Source: JALYXI01 sp963716685
GTDB lineage: Bacteria; Acidobacteriota; Terriglobia; Bryobacterales; Bryobacteraceae
Direction: 5' to 3'
Length of the DNA stretch: 64,000 nucleotides
Assembly: GCA_963716685.1 (NCBI GenBank)
Contig: CAVQTR010000001.1
Span: 124,001 to 188,000 of the forward strand
Below the pieces are notes generated by a model. The model was not told the DNA's origin. It saw nothing but the letters and a program-made list of their open reading frames with translations, and made no database searches. Positions 16,862 to 25,603 of this stretch are shown here, piece by piece. The first letter of the stretch is position 1. Each line of letters begins with the position of its first letter. Made by a program: the position numbers and the translations under genes.

Positions 16862-17186
16862 CCGTGGCCGTTGCGCGGGTGTCCACGTCTTCGTGAAAGG
16901 CGGGCACTTTGGCAGCCGTGCCAAGCGCCACGCGCAGTTGGATCAGCTGCGTGGAGAACGTCAGATTCTCGGCGGCGGTCGCGGTTCTCAGGTTCGGAAT
17001 CAGATCCGGTGTTGAAAGGTCCGCGGGTTCGGCCGCCACAGTGGCGCCGTAATATTCTTGCAGCCAGGAAGTGAACCTGCCGGGCTGCTTCTTCCAACCG
17101 GACTTGCGGTTGTGGTGAGCGAACAGCACAAGCAGACTAATGGTCAAAATGGAAGCCGCATAACTAGCAAGCAAATAGTGCATCAT
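16830..17186 (-). CDS. Small single-pass membrane protein, unknown
   Basis: 118 residues. MHYLLASYAASILTISLLVL gives one N-terminal membrane helix followed by a basic stretch HHNRKSGWKK, so the remaining 85 or so residues should be cytoplasmic. The tail is Ala/Thr-rich with no recognisable domain. The first 40 residues resemble CcmD-type helper peptides in topology only; no cytochrome-maturation genes are nearby. It lies 68 bases downstream of the glycosylphosphotransferase gene on the same strand and probably ends that operon. The last 32 bases overlap the convergent asnB. Moderate confidence that it is a real gene. Confidence 0.55.
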   Translation of the reverse strand: MMHYLLASYAASILTISLLVLFAHHNRKSGWKKQPGRFTSWLQEYYGATVAAEPADLSTPDLIPNLRTATAAENLTFSTQLIQLRVALGTAAKVPAFHEDVDTRATATARSAAQPLPR

Positions 17187-17254
17187 GACCGTTATTTCGG
17201 CGGGCAGACGCGCTTACTTTATGCCGAATAGAATAAGAATTTGCGCAATTGGCG

Positions 17255-18631
17255 TCAATGGCGTGCAAAAGGAAGCAGCGCGCGCACCCCGTGCAGCAGA
17301 ATATAGGCATCCAGCGCGAGCGAGATGTGTTTGGTGTAATAAAGGTCGTACTCCAACTGCAGCAAGGAGTCTACCTGCGTCTGCTGCGCGGTATTGATTT
17401 GGCTCCAGCCCGTAATTCCCGGCTTAATGGAATGACGCTGCTGATAATAAGCGAAATACCGGCTCAGTTCCGAGGCGAATTCCGGCCGCTCCGGCCGCGG
17501 TCCTACCAACGTAATTTCGCCTCGCAGAAGATTAAACAGCCGCGGAAGGTACATCAGCCCGCTGTCTTTTAACCAGCCTCCGGCCCAGGTAAGGGATCCG
17601 TCGAGCGACTCCCCGGAGGCCAGCGCCGTTGCCCGGTGAACCCGGAACTGATGGAGGGAAAACGGGATATTGTGCAGACCCACGCGGGTATCCGGCTGCA
17701 GCAGAGGTCCGCGGGACGTCAACTTCACGGCCAGGGCGCACAGAATCAGGATGGGCGAAGTCACGATGATCGCCGCCAGCGCCAGCAGGTTCGTGTAGAT
17801 GGATTGCAGCGCAACGCTGCCCGGCCGGGACGCCAGTTCGTTATGGAAAATAATCTGCGAAGGCCTCAGTTCCCGCGAACAGACGCGGCCGCAAAAGCTC
17901 TCGTAGGCGCTAGACGCTTCTTCCACGCTGACCCCGCGTCTTGCCAGATTGAGTAAGGCGGCGACCGGAAGGTCGGATCCGCGTTTGACCATCCCGACAA
18001 TGATCCGGTGCGCCTTCATTTCGTGCGCAATCGCCTCAATCCGCTCTGTCTCGCCCAGAAAAGGACCCAGCGGGCCTTCTTCCCGGACGTCTTCCATCTC
18101 GCTCGCCGGCACCAGGAAACCGGCAATGCCAACGCCGAGTTCGGGGTGCTGCCGGATCCGGTACGCGATTTCGTCCAGGACTGAATCGTGGCCAATGAAG
18201 AGCAGGTTCTGCGTTCCCACCATGCGCAGGATTACGGTGCTGTAGAGGATTCGCCAGGCAGTCAGCACAATCAGGGCTAGCCCTCCGCCGCCGAGCATCA
18301 CTAATCTCGGCATGCTCAGCCCCGAGATCAGGTAAGCCAGAAGGCCCTGAAAAATGAGCGCGATCCCGATTACATTACAGAGCCGCAACACCAGGGAAAC
18401 GCGGGAATCCACGCGGGGGCGAGCGTACAGGTTGTTGACGAAGATGCCGATCAAAACGCTAAACGAAGCCAAAGCCACGCGCAGCCAGCCGTTTTCATGG
18501 TTGAGGTAACTAATCGCGTCGCCCTGCACCAGCAGAAAAGATGCCGCGAGGAAGCACACGTATGTGAGTACGAATTCGGAAAGCAGCAGGCCGGAGACGC
18601 GGGACGGTAAAATGACGCTGAAAATTCGCAT
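17255..18631 (-). CDS. Polyprenyl glycosylphosphotransferase (exopolysaccharide initiating enzyme)
   Basis: 458 residues. Four hydrophobic segments in the first 140 residues (VLTYVCFLAASFLLV, LASFSVLIGIFVN, GIALIFQGLLAYLISGL, ALIVLTAWRILY), a CoA-binding-like Rossmann domain about 145-245 (QNLLFIGHDSVLDEIAYRIR), one more helix at about 285, then the C-terminal bacterial sugar transferase catalytic domain (KLTSRGPLLQ, LPRLFNLLRGEITLVGPRPE, RHSIKPGITGWSQIN). It transfers a sugar-1-phosphate to undecaprenyl phosphate at the cytoplasmic membrane. The usual DEL(P)Q motif is replaced by MYLPRLFN, as in the EpsB-like subgroup. Follows the WecA-like gene by 18 bases: one operon with two possible initiating transferases. 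Confidence 0.88.
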   Translation of the reverse strand: MRIFSVILPSRVSGLLLSEFVLTYVCFLAASFLLVQGDAISYLNHENGWLRVALASFSVLIGIFVNNLYARPRVDSRVSLVLRLCNVIGIALIFQGLLAYLISGLSMPRLVMLGGGGLALIVLTAWRILYSTVILRMVGTQNLLFIGHDSVLDEIAYRIRQHPELGVGIAGFLVPASEMEDVREEGPLGPFLGETERIEAIAHEMKAHRIIVGMVKRGSDLPVAALLNLARRGVSVEEASSAYESFCGRVCSRELRPSQIIFHNELASRPGSVALQSIYTNLLALAAIIVTSPILILCALAVKLTSRGPLLQPDTRVGLHNIPFSLHQFRVHRATALASGESLDGSLTWAGGWLKDSGLMYLPRLFNLLRGEITLVGPRPERPEFASELSRYFAYYQQRHSIKPGITGWSQINTAQQTQVDSLLQLEYDLYYTKHISLALDAYILLHGVRALLPFARH

Positions 18632-18649
18632 GAGGCCCGCGAAATCCGG

Positions 18650-20134
18650 CTAGGTGGTGCCTTCTGATTTCACGAATGTGCCACTGCCGAGAGAACGGCT
18701 GGAAACCGGCGCATCTTCGCCCGCCTGCAACTGGGACTCTTCCCGCAGGGCCCGCAGCCGAGCCACCAGATAGCTGTGGATCATTTCGACAAAAGGCCCG
18801 ACGATGGTGGAGATGGAAGGCGATTTCAGCTCGCGCGAAAATTCGATGTAGCCATTGGCCAGCAGGGGAATGCGCAGCTCCCAGGCTTTCTGACCGGGTC
18901 CGTGCAGAGGCGAGTTCTCAAAATACTGACCGGATACTTCCATGCGCAGGCAGTGAAAGCCAAATTTCGCCGAACTTTCGCATACGGCGCGCCAGCACTC
19001 TTCCACCGATTGCGCCTTCTCCAGCGCCGTTTCGAGCGCATGCAGATCCAGCTGGGATTTCAGCGTTTTCTGGAAATTCCCGCGAAACAGCAGTTTGCCC
19101 GCGACGGTGAACTCCGCATACCCCAGATACTGAATGCCAACCCATGCAACCGCACAGAAAAGCAGAATGATCACACCGGAAATGCGATCATTCCGCGACT
19201 CACTCTGTAGAATCGAGAAAACCGCCACGAGACTGCACAAGCCGTAGAGCACCATCACCGCGCGTCTGGGCGTCAGACCCCGGTCCAACAGGCGGTGATG
19301 AATGTGGCCGCGATCCGCGGAAAAAATCGGCTGGCGGCGCAGCAGCCGCCTGGTGATGGCAAGCCCCACGTCGATCAGCGGAATGGAGAGCGCCATCAGC
19401 GGCGCGGTCATGCCCAGCAGCGTGGCCGATTTCTGCGTCCAGATTACTCCGTAGCAGCCGAGCATGAAGCCGAGTGTCAGGCTGCCCGAATCGCCCAGGA
19501 AGATGGTGGCGGGGTTGAAGTTGTAACAAAGGAATCCGAGCAAACACCCGGCCAGCGGAATGGTCGCAAGCGCGAGCGGCATGTTGCCGTGCATTAGCGC
19601 GGCGATGAACATGGTCAGCGTGGCGAACATGCCGACGCCGGCCGCCAGACCGTCCATGCCATCCACCAGATTGAAGGCGTTGGTACAGGTGAGCAGCCAC
19701 ATGATGGTCACCGGCAGGCTCCACCAGTTTTGTGTCGAAAACCCGATTACGTCCATGACGCGAACGCCGGCCCAGTAAGCCAGACACGAAGCGATCAGCT
19801 GCCCGATCAGCTTCTGCCATGGCTTCAACCCAAACAAATCGTCGATGACACCAACGCCAAAAATGACTCCCGCGGCGGGCAGCAGACCCCATACCAGCGC
19901 CAGCTGATCCTGGTACGGATTGTGCCGAAAAAGCGGCACCAGCACGAAACACGCGACGTACGATGAGGCAATCGCCATCCCGCCCACGCGGGGGATCGGG
20001 TACTTATGAATTTTTCGGCCATGGTCCGGCTGGTCAACCACACCATAGGATCGGAAAATGTCCCGGAAAATGGGGGTGAGGATGAGCGAAAGCCCAAATG
20101 AGACGAAGGCGAACCAAAGCAAAGACGTGGTCAT
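18650..20134 (-). CDS. WecA/MraY-type phosphoglycosyltransferase with C-terminal extension
   Basis: 494 residues; the family is usually about 330-380. The first 330 residues are the polytopic UDP-N-acetylhexosamine:undecaprenyl-phosphate transferase: DQPDHGRKIHKYPIPRVGG at the N-terminus, GVIDDLFGLKPWQK with the DD pair, NAFNLVDGMDGLAAG, FLGDSGSLTLGF, and DRGHIHHRLLDRG. From about 345 to 494 there is a soluble extension (LDLHALETALEKAQSVEECW, FHCLRMEVSGQYFEN, ELRIPLLANGYIEFSRE) that I cannot assign; it resembles a small alpha/beta sensor domain. Starts lipid-linked polysaccharide synthesis on the inner leaflet. Confidence 0.9.
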   Translation of the reverse strand: MTTSLLWFAFVSFGLSLILTPIFRDIFRSYGVVDQPDHGRKIHKYPIPRVGGMAIASSYVACFVLVPLFRHNPYQDQLALVWGLLPAAGVIFGVGVIDDLFGLKPWQKLIGQLIASCLAYWAGVRVMDVIGFSTQNWWSLPVTIMWLLTCTNAFNLVDGMDGLAAGVGMFATLTMFIAALMHGNMPLALATIPLAGCLLGFLCYNFNPATIFLGDSGSLTLGFMLGCYGVIWTQKSATLLGMTAPLMALSIPLIDVGLAITRRLLRRQPIFSADRGHIHHRLLDRGLTPRRAVMVLYGLCSLVAVFSILQSESRNDRISGVIILLFCAVAWVGIQYLGYAEFTVAGKLLFRGNFQKTLKSQLDLHALETALEKAQSVEECWRAVCESSAKFGFHCLRMEVSGQYFENSPLHGPGQKAWELRIPLLANGYIEFSRELKSPSISTIVGPFVEMIHSYLVARLRALREESQLQAGEDAPVSSRSLGSGTFVKSEGTT

Positions 20135-20331
20135 CAGGTGGCCCCGGTCCAGCCATTTTCATCAGGCCGCGCTAATTCCGGTACAGGCTCGATTATAGGG
20201 GAAAAGCGGCCCCCCAGCCAGATTAAATAGTGTTCTCGGACTAAGAAAACCATGACAATACGTACGAAGTTATCTATCGGACGTTGCCGTCATGAGCAAT
20301 AGACCCGCTGCTAAACTGAAGCTCGAATCGC

Positions 20332-21501
20332 ATGCCCACCTTCCGCGGCGTTGACTACCTATTGATTGACAGCCAGTTCGACGCCCAGGAGCTTCTGGTG
20401 CGGCAGACAGCGCGCGAATTTGTGGAAGGCGCGGTGATCCCGGTCATTCGGGACGCCTGGCGCGACGGGCGCTTTCCGCCGGGGCTCGATTCCGAACTGG
20501 GCCGCATGGGTTTCCTCGGCGCCAACCTTGAAGGCTACGGCTGCGCGGGGATGAGCAACGTGGAGTACGGATTGATCATGCAGGAGCTGGAGCGCGGAGA
20601 TTCCGGTATTCGCAGCTTTGTTTCCGTCCAGGGCGCTCTGGTGATGTACCCAATCTGGAAGTTTGGGTCCGTTTCGCAAAAAGAGCGCTGGCTGCCGCCC
20701 ATGCAGCGTGGCGAAGCGCTTGGCTGCTTCGGCCTGACCGAACCGGATTTCGGATCGAATCCGGCAGGCATGCGCACCACCGCGATTCGCGACGGCGACG
20801 ATTGGATCCTGAACGGCGAGAAGACCTGGATTACCAGCGGCAGCACTGCCGACGTCGCGCTGGTCTGGGCTAGAACCGATTCCGGCATCCGAGGCTTTCT
20901 GGTGGAAAGGGGAGCGCCCGGTTACTCCACAGCGGATATTCACGGCAAGATGTCCATGCGCGCCTCGGTCACCTCGAGTCTCTCGTTTTCCGATTGCCGC
21001 GTGCCGGATACCGCTATGCTCCCCGGCGTCTCGGGCCTGAAAGGGCCGCTCTCGTGCCTTTCCCAGGCGCGCTACGGAATCGGCTGGGGAGTGATCGGCG
21101 CGGCCATGGATTGTTACGAAAGCGCGCGCCAGTACTGCATTTTGCGAAAGCAGTTCGACGAGCGCCCCATCGCCTCACATCAGCTGGTGCAGGAGAAACT
21201 TGCGGGTATGATCACCGAGATCACCAAAGCGCAGTTGCTCGCGCTGCATGCCGGACGCCTGAAGGATCAGGGCAAGCTGGAGCCGGCGCACATCTCCATG
21301 CTGAAACGCAACAATGTCTCAATCGCGCTGGATATCGCACGGTCCAGCCGGGACCTGCTGGGCGCGAACGGCATCACCGACGAGTATCCTATTATGCGTC
21401 ACCTATGCAATCTGGAAACCGTCAGGACGTATGAAGGAACCGATCACATCCATGCCCTTGTCATCGGAGAGCGTGTCACGGGAATCCCCGCCTATCGTTG
21501 A
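20332..21501 (+). CDS. gcdH: Glutaryl-CoA dehydrogenase-like acyl-CoA dehydrogenase
   Basis: 389 residues, normal length. FAD-dependent oxidative decarboxylation of glutaryl-CoA to crotonyl-CoA is expected. Family motifs: GCFGLTEPDFGSNPAGMRTT, LNGEKTWITSG, RKQFDERPIASHQLVQEKLA, and GANGITDEYPIMRHLCNLET followed by catalytic Glu368 in RTYEGTDHIHAL. Arg in SGIRSFVSVQGALVMYPI corresponds to the residue that binds the distal carboxylate of glutaryl-CoA, which supports GCDH over ordinary short-chain enzymes. ATG 20332 is the start; 198 bases of non-coding sequence precede it without a clear promoter. Overlaps the following gene by about 50 bases. Confidence 0.88.
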   Translation: MPTFRGVDYLLIDSQFDAQELLVRQTAREFVEGAVIPVIRDAWRDGRFPPGLDSELGRMGFLGANLEGYGCAGMSNVEYGLIMQELERGDSGIRSFVSVQGALVMYPIWKFGSVSQKERWLPPMQRGEALGCFGLTEPDFGSNPAGMRTTAIRDGDDWILNGEKTWITSGSTADVALVWARTDSGIRGFLVERGAPGYSTADIHGKMSMRASVTSSLSFSDCRVPDTAMLPGVSGLKGPLSCLSQARYGIGWGVIGAAMDCYESARQYCILRKQFDERPIASHQLVQEKLAGMITEITKAQLLALHAGRLKDQGKLEPAHISMLKRNNVSIALDIARSSRDLLGANGITDEYPIMRHLCNLETVRTYEGTDHIHALVIGERVTGIPAYR

Positions 21502-23554
21502 TCGCCGCGGCGGCATCGCGCTGTTCGCGCTCACAATCTTCACCAGCGCCTTCCTCCTGTTTCAGGTTCAACCCCTGATCGCCAAGTTGATTCTGCCTTG
21601 GTTCGGTGGTTCCGCGGCCGTCTGGACCACGTGCATGCTGTTCTTCCAGATCGCGCTGTTGCTTGGCTATCTGTACGCGCACGTCACCTCGCGCGTTCTC
21701 GCGCCGAAGCAGCAGGCATGGCTGCACATCGCGCTGCTGGCCGTCAGTGTTGCCTGCCTGCCGATCCTGCCCAGCGCCTGGTGGAAACCTTCCGGCATGG
21801 ACGATCCGCTCTGGCGCATTCTGGGATTGCTGGCCGCCACCATCGGTCTGCCTTACTTCCTGATTTCTTCCACCAGTCCGCTGCTGCAATCCTGGCTGGC
21901 GCGGACCAGTTCCGGCGTGGTGCCTTACCGGCTGTTTGCGCTATCGAACCTCGGTTCCATGCTCGCGCTGCTCAGCTATCCGGTGGTGGTGGAACCCACG
22001 CTGAGCAACAGCGAACAGGCCTGGACATGGTCGGCCGGTTATGTTCTGTTCGTTGTTCTTTGCGGTCTGGTGGCTTACCGCTCGCGCAACTCGCCTCTTG
22101 TGATCGCGGCGGAGGATGATCCCGATACCGCGCGGCCCAAGCTGCGGGACAACTTCCTCTGGCTGGCCCTGGCCGCGTCGGCTTCCGCGCTGCTGCTGGC
22201 CGTCACCAACCACCTTTCGCAGAACGTCGCCTCCATCCCGTTCCTCTGGATTCTGCCCCTCGCGCTGTATCTGCTTAGCTTCATTTTGTGTTTTGAGAGT
22301 TCGGTCTGGTATCAGCGAGCGGTCTTCCTGCCGCTGTTCGCGCTTTCCATCGGAGCCATGGCTTACGAACTGAGCCACGGCGCTCCCGACGCCACATTTC
22401 GTAAGCAGATCGCCCTGTTTGCAACGGCACTGTTCGTCTGCTGCATGGTTTGCCACGGCGAACTGGCGCGGCTGAAACCTTCGGCGAAACATCTCACCGG
22501 TTTTTATCTGATGACGTCCATCGGCGGCGCCATCGGCGGATTGTTCGTCGCGTTCATCGCGCCGCGCGTGTTTAACGCGCTTTACGAATTCCCCATTTCG
22601 CTGTTCTTCTGCGCGCTCATCGTGCTAATTGTCTATTACCGTGAGGAACCCTTCGGCGCAGCCTGGAGATCGCCACGCCAGCTCGCCTGGGCTCTGGCCT
22701 TCGCCGGAGTGGTCGCGCTGGCCATCTACAACACCAGAAACGCGCGTTATGAAGTCAGCGACGCCGTCACTCTGGCCCGCAACTTCTATGGCGCTCTGCG
22801 GGTAAACGACAGCCCGAAAACCACAGACCAGGATGCCACGCGCGAACTTACCCACGGCACCATCAATCACGGCGAGCAGTTCCTCGACCCGAAGCGCCGC
22901 CGCGAGCCCACCACCTATTACGGCCCTTCCTCAGGCATCGGCATGGTCCTGCGCGATCTGGCGAACGGCGGCCCCATCCGCGTCGGCGTCGTCGGTCTGG
23001 GCACCGGTACCATCGCCGCTTACGGGCGCAAGGGCGATACGTACCGCTACTACGAAATTAATCCGCTGGTGATCGGTATCGCCCGCCGCTACTTCTACTA
23101 CCTTTCCGATACTCCCGCGACCGTGCAGATTGCCCTCGGCGATGCGCGCCTTTCTCTCGAACGCGAACAGCCCGAAAACTTCGATGTCCTCGCTGTGGAT
23201 GCGTTTTCCAGCGATTCCATTCCCGTCCACCTCCTTACCCGTGAGGCGTTCGCCCTCTACCTGCGCCACCTGAAGCCCGATGGCATTCTGGCCATTCACG
23301 TTTCAAACCGGTACCTGGATCTGGCACCGGTGGTAAATCAGGAGGCCGAAGCGCAGCACAAGCCGGTTCTGGTAATCGACAGCGATGCGGATGAAGCCGC
23401 CGACACTTCCGAAGCCAGCTGGGTGCTGGTGTCCAGCCGCCCCGGCTACTGGGACAAGCCTTACTTCAAGGACGCTTCTACTCCGGTCCCGCAGACTCGA
23501 AAGCTGCGAATGTGGACGGATGACTACAGCAACCTCTGGCAGATCCTGAAATAA
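21452..23554 (+). CDS. Polytopic spermidine-synthase-like protein
   Basis: About 700 residues from ATG 21452 (ATG 21431 and GTG 21473 are alternatives; all lie inside the 3' end of the dehydrogenase gene). The N-terminal half has about ten to twelve membrane helices (ALFALTIFTSAFLLFQVQPL, MLFFQIALLLGYLYAHV, IPFLWILPLALYLLSFILCF). The C-terminal 250 residues form a Rossmann-like aminopropyltransferase domain: TYYGPSSGIGMVLRDL, VGVVGLGTGTIAAYGRKGD, YYEINPLVIGIARRYF, VLAVDAFSSDSIPVHLLTRE. This fused membrane plus spermidine-synthase-like architecture is widespread and has no established reaction. The stop codon directly precedes the cmk ATG. Confidence 0.82.
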   Translation: MPLSSESVSRESPPIVDRRGGIALFALTIFTSAFLLFQVQPLIAKLILPWFGGSAAVWTTCMLFFQIALLLGYLYAHVTSRVLAPKQQAWLHIALLAVSVACLPILPSAWWKPSGMDDPLWRILGLLAATIGLPYFLISSTSPLLQSWLARTSSGVVPYRLFALSNLGSMLALLSYPVVVEPTLSNSEQAWTWSAGYVLFVVLCGLVAYRSRNSPLVIAAEDDPDTARPKLRDNFLWLALAASASALLLAVTNHLSQNVASIPFLWILPLALYLLSFILCFESSVWYQRAVFLPLFALSIGAMAYELSHGAPDATFRKQIALFATALFVCCMVCHGELARLKPSAKHLTGFYLMTSIGGAIGGLFVAFIAPRVFNALYEFPISLFFCALIVLIVYYREEPFGAAWRSPRQLAWALAFAGVVALAIYNTRNARYEVSDAVTLARNFYGALRVNDSPKTTDQDATRELTHGTINHGEQFLDPKRRREPTTYYGPSSGIGMVLRDLANGGPIRVGVVGLGTGTIAAYGRKGDTYRYYEINPLVIGIARRYFYYLSDTPATVQIALGDARLSLEREQPENFDVLAVDAFSSDSIPVHLLTREAFALYLRHLKPDGILAIHVSNRYLDLAPVVNQEAEAQHKPVLVIDSDADEAADTSEASWVLVSSRPGYWDKPYFKDASTPVPQTRKLRMWTDDYSNLWQILK

Positions 23555-24223
23555 ATGGGAATCGTCATTGCAATAGATGGGCCGGCCGGGGCCGGGAAGA
23601 GCACCATTGCGCGCCGTCTGGCCGCGCAGCTCGGGTTCACTTATATCGATAGCGGAGCCATGTATCGCGCGCTGGGGCTATGGGCTCTGCGGCAGGATCT
23701 GGACCCGGCGGATATGCACCGAATGGAGCAGTTGGCTCTCGCCGCGGCCATCGTTCTGGTGCCCGGAACGGATAGCGTTCTCCTGAACGGCGACGATGTA
23801 ACGGATGCCATCCGTACGCCGGAGGTGGCCCAGGCCGCCTCACTGGTGGCGGCTATCCCCGCCGTCCGCCGCTCCATGGTCGATAAGCAGCGCGCTATTG
23901 CAGCGGACGCTAACGTGGTCATGGAAGGCCGTGATATCGGGACGGTTGTCTTCCCGGAGGCGCGTGTGAAGGTGTTTCTGGATGCGGATTCCGGCGAACG
24001 CGTACGCCGCCGCGCCGGCCAGACCGGCGACACGGACACCGAAGCCGTGGAACGGCAGATTGTGGAACGCGATCAGCGCGATCGCACTCGAGCCGAAGCG
24101 CCGCTCACTCAGGCGCCGGATGCCGTGTACGTGGATTCCACGGATCTTTCGGTCGACGAAGTAGTGGAAACAATCCTGAAGCTGGTTCGCACGCGTATGA
24201 CGAACGGCAAGGGTTACCACTGA
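23555..24223 (+). CDS. cmk: Cytidylate kinase
   Basis: 222 residues. Phosphorylates CMP and dCMP with ATP in the cytoplasm. P-loop GPAGAGKST at 9-17, IDSGAMYRALGLWALR, VVMEGRDIGTVVFPEA, and RRRAGQTGD, with ERDQRDRTRAEAPLTQAPDA in the lid and C-terminal region. The ATG directly abuts the stop of the preceding gene, and its stop overlaps the aspartokinase start by one base, so translation of the whole stretch is coupled. Confidence 0.95.
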   Translation: MGIVIAIDGPAGAGKSTIARRLAAQLGFTYIDSGAMYRALGLWALRQDLDPADMHRMEQLALAAAIVLVPGTDSVLLNGDDVTDAIRTPEVAQAASLVAAIPAVRRSMVDKQRAIAADANVVMEGRDIGTVVFPEARVKVFLDADSGERVRRRAGQTGDTDTEAVERQIVERDQRDRTRAEAPLTQAPDAVYVDSTDLSVDEVVETILKLVRTRMTNGKGYH

Positions 24224-24915
24224 TGCTCCTGGTCATGAAGTTCGGCGGCACGAGCATGGGTTCCGCCGAACGCATCCGTGTGGCGGCTCACCTGATTCAG
24301 GAACAGCGGGCGCAGCGTCCTGTGGTGGTGGTGGTCTCGGCTATTTCGAAGATCACCGACCTGCTGCTCGACACCATGAAACACGCCGAGGCGCGCGACG
24401 AAGCCGGCATCGAGCAGAACGTCCGCCTTCTGCGCCGCCGTCATCATGAAGCGGCGGCCGGGCTGCAGCTCGACATCGCGCCGGAGATTGATGAACTGAT
24501 TGCGGAGTTCGAACGCCTGGTCGGCGGCATGTTCCTGCTGGGCGAACGCCCCGCGCGCTCCGTGGACGAGGCGGTCGCGACAGGAGAACGCCTCTCGGCG
24601 CTGCTGCTCAGCAGGCTGTTGTCGGCTCAGGGAACGCCGGCAGCGCCGGTGAACTCCGCCGGTCTGATTGTCACGGACGCCGTTTTCGGCAACGCCTCAC
24701 CGCTGATGGAGTTGACCGAGAAAAAGACCCGAGCGCTTTGCAGCCGCTGCTGGATGACGGGGTTGTTCCCATCGCCACAGGGTTCAACGCCGCCACCGCC
24801 GACGGCCGAAGCACCACGCTGGGCCGCGGAGGTTCGGATTTTTCCGCCTCCATTCTCTCCGCAGCGCTCGAGGCCTCCGAACTGTGGATCTGGACCGATG
24901 TGGATGGCATCATGA
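24223..24915 (+). CDS. lysC: Aspartokinase, N-terminal part (frame broken near 24738)
   Basis: Amino-acid-kinase domain start: LVMKFGGTSMGSAERIR (phosphate loop), VVVVSAISKITDLLLDTM, VDEAVATGERLSALLLSRLL. Sequence follows the family to TEKKTRAL at about 24736, then runs out of frame for about 60 residues. The genuine continuation, QPLLDDGVVPIATGFNAAT, is in the next frame and requires one extra base, for example TTTT instead of TTT at 24737-24739. First enzyme of the lysine, threonine and methionine branch. Part of a cmk-lysC cluster. Confidence 0.8.
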   Translation: MLLVMKFGGTSMGSAERIRVAAHLIQEQRAQRPVVVVVSAISKITDLLLDTMKHAEARDEAGIEQNVRLLRRRHHEAAAGLQLDIAPEIDELIAEFERLVGGMFLLGERPARSVDEAVATGERLSALLLSRLLSAQGTPAAPVNSAGLIVTDAVFGNASPLMELTEKKTRALCSRCWMTGLFPSPQGSTPPPPTAEAPRWAAEVRIFPPPFSPQRSRPPNCGSGPMWMAS

Positions 24916-25166
24916 CCGCCGACCCGCGCGTGGTGCCCGAGGCGCGCGTGCTGGAGGAAGTCAGCTTTGCCGAAGCGGCCGAATTGGCCTATAACGGCGC
25001 CAAGGTGCTGCATCCCCGAACTCTTGCGCCGTTGGTGGAGAAGCACATTCCGGTCTGGAGCAAGAACAGCTTCGCGCCCGGAGAAACCCGGGACGCGCAT
25101 CGTACCGTGTTCTCAGCGTTTCCAGCGGTGCGCGCGCGGTTACCTCCATGCGCAGCGTCGCGCTGA
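24738..25166 (+). CDS. lysC: Aspartokinase, central part (second reading frame)
   Basis: Continues the kinase domain with GVVPIATGFNAATADGRSTT, LGRGGSDFSASILSAALEA, LWIWTDVDGIMTADPRVVPE, and AELAYNGAKVLHPRTLAPLV, all strong aspartokinase signatures. It stays in register through WSKNSFAP (about 25078). Beyond that the expected EKPGTRIVP is found in the +1 frame and VSSGARAVTSMRSVALISLE in the +2 frame, so two further single-base insertions are needed, near CCC 25077-25079 and between 25105 and 25111. Not an independent gene: it has no plausible start of its own. Confidence 0.75.
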   Translation: MQPLLDDGVVPIATGFNAATADGRSTTLGRGGSDFSASILSAALEASELWIWTDVDGIMTADPRVVPEARVLEEVSFAEAAELAYNGAKVLHPRTLAPLVEKHIPVWSKNSFAPGETRDAHRTVFSAFPAVRARLPPCAASR

Positions 25167-25603
25167 TCTCGCTCGAACCCGCCCACGCAGGGATGAGCGG
25201 CGTCCACCTGCTGGCGCGCGCTATGGAAGCGCTCGCCCGCGCCGATGTCGAAGTGCTGACGGTTTCCGGCTCCAGCTATCGCCAGAGTTTCTGTTTCCTG
25301 GTTCGCGATGACGAACTCGCCCGCACAATGGAAGCCCTGGAAGCCGGTCTGGCCCTCGAACTGGCGCACGGATATGTGAGTCCGGTGGTTATCGATCGCG
25401 AGGTCGGGCTGCTGGCGGTGGTGGGCGAAGGCATGCGCGGCGCGCAGGGCCTGGCCGCGCGCGTCTTCACGGCGATCTCGCGCGAAAGCGTGAACATCAT
25501 GGCGATTGCTCAGGGATCGAGCGAACTCACCATCGCGATCGTTGTCCGGCGCGACGGACTGGAGAAAGCCGTGCGCGCCGTACATGCCGAGTGTCATCTC
25601 TAA
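25148..25603 (+). CDS. lysC: Aspartokinase, C-terminal regulatory ACT domains (third reading frame)
   Basis: 151 residues carrying the paired ACT domains: SVALISLEPAHAGMSGVHLL, ADVEVLTVSGSSYRQSFCFL, GLLAVVGEGMRGAQGLAARV, and FTAISRESVNIMAIAQGSSE. These bind the feedback amino acid. The fragment has an ATG and could be made separately, since some aspartokinases also produce a regulatory subunit from an internal start, but here the frame breaks upstream make damage or sequencing error the simpler reading. Followed by a good promoter for ppiD. Confidence 0.78.
   Translation: MRSVALISLEPAHAGMSGVHLLARAMEALARADVEVLTVSGSSYRQSFCFLVRDDELARTMEALEAGLALELAHGYVSPVVIDREVGLLAVVGEGMRGAQGLAARVFTAISRESVNIMAIAQGSSELTIAIVVRRDGLEKAVRAVHAECHL

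Noticed and set aside
16830..17186. Small membrane protein as CcmD
   Set aside because: Only topology is shared; it is twice as long and no cytochrome c maturation genes are nearby.
20263..20273. TACGAAGTTAT, resembling half of a loxP arm
   Set aside because: Single 11-base match, no inverted partner or spacer, no recombinase nearby; chance match in non-coding sequence.
24700..25150. Programmed frameshifting in aspartokinase
   Set aside because: No slippery heptamer or following pseudoknot, and three separate events would be required.
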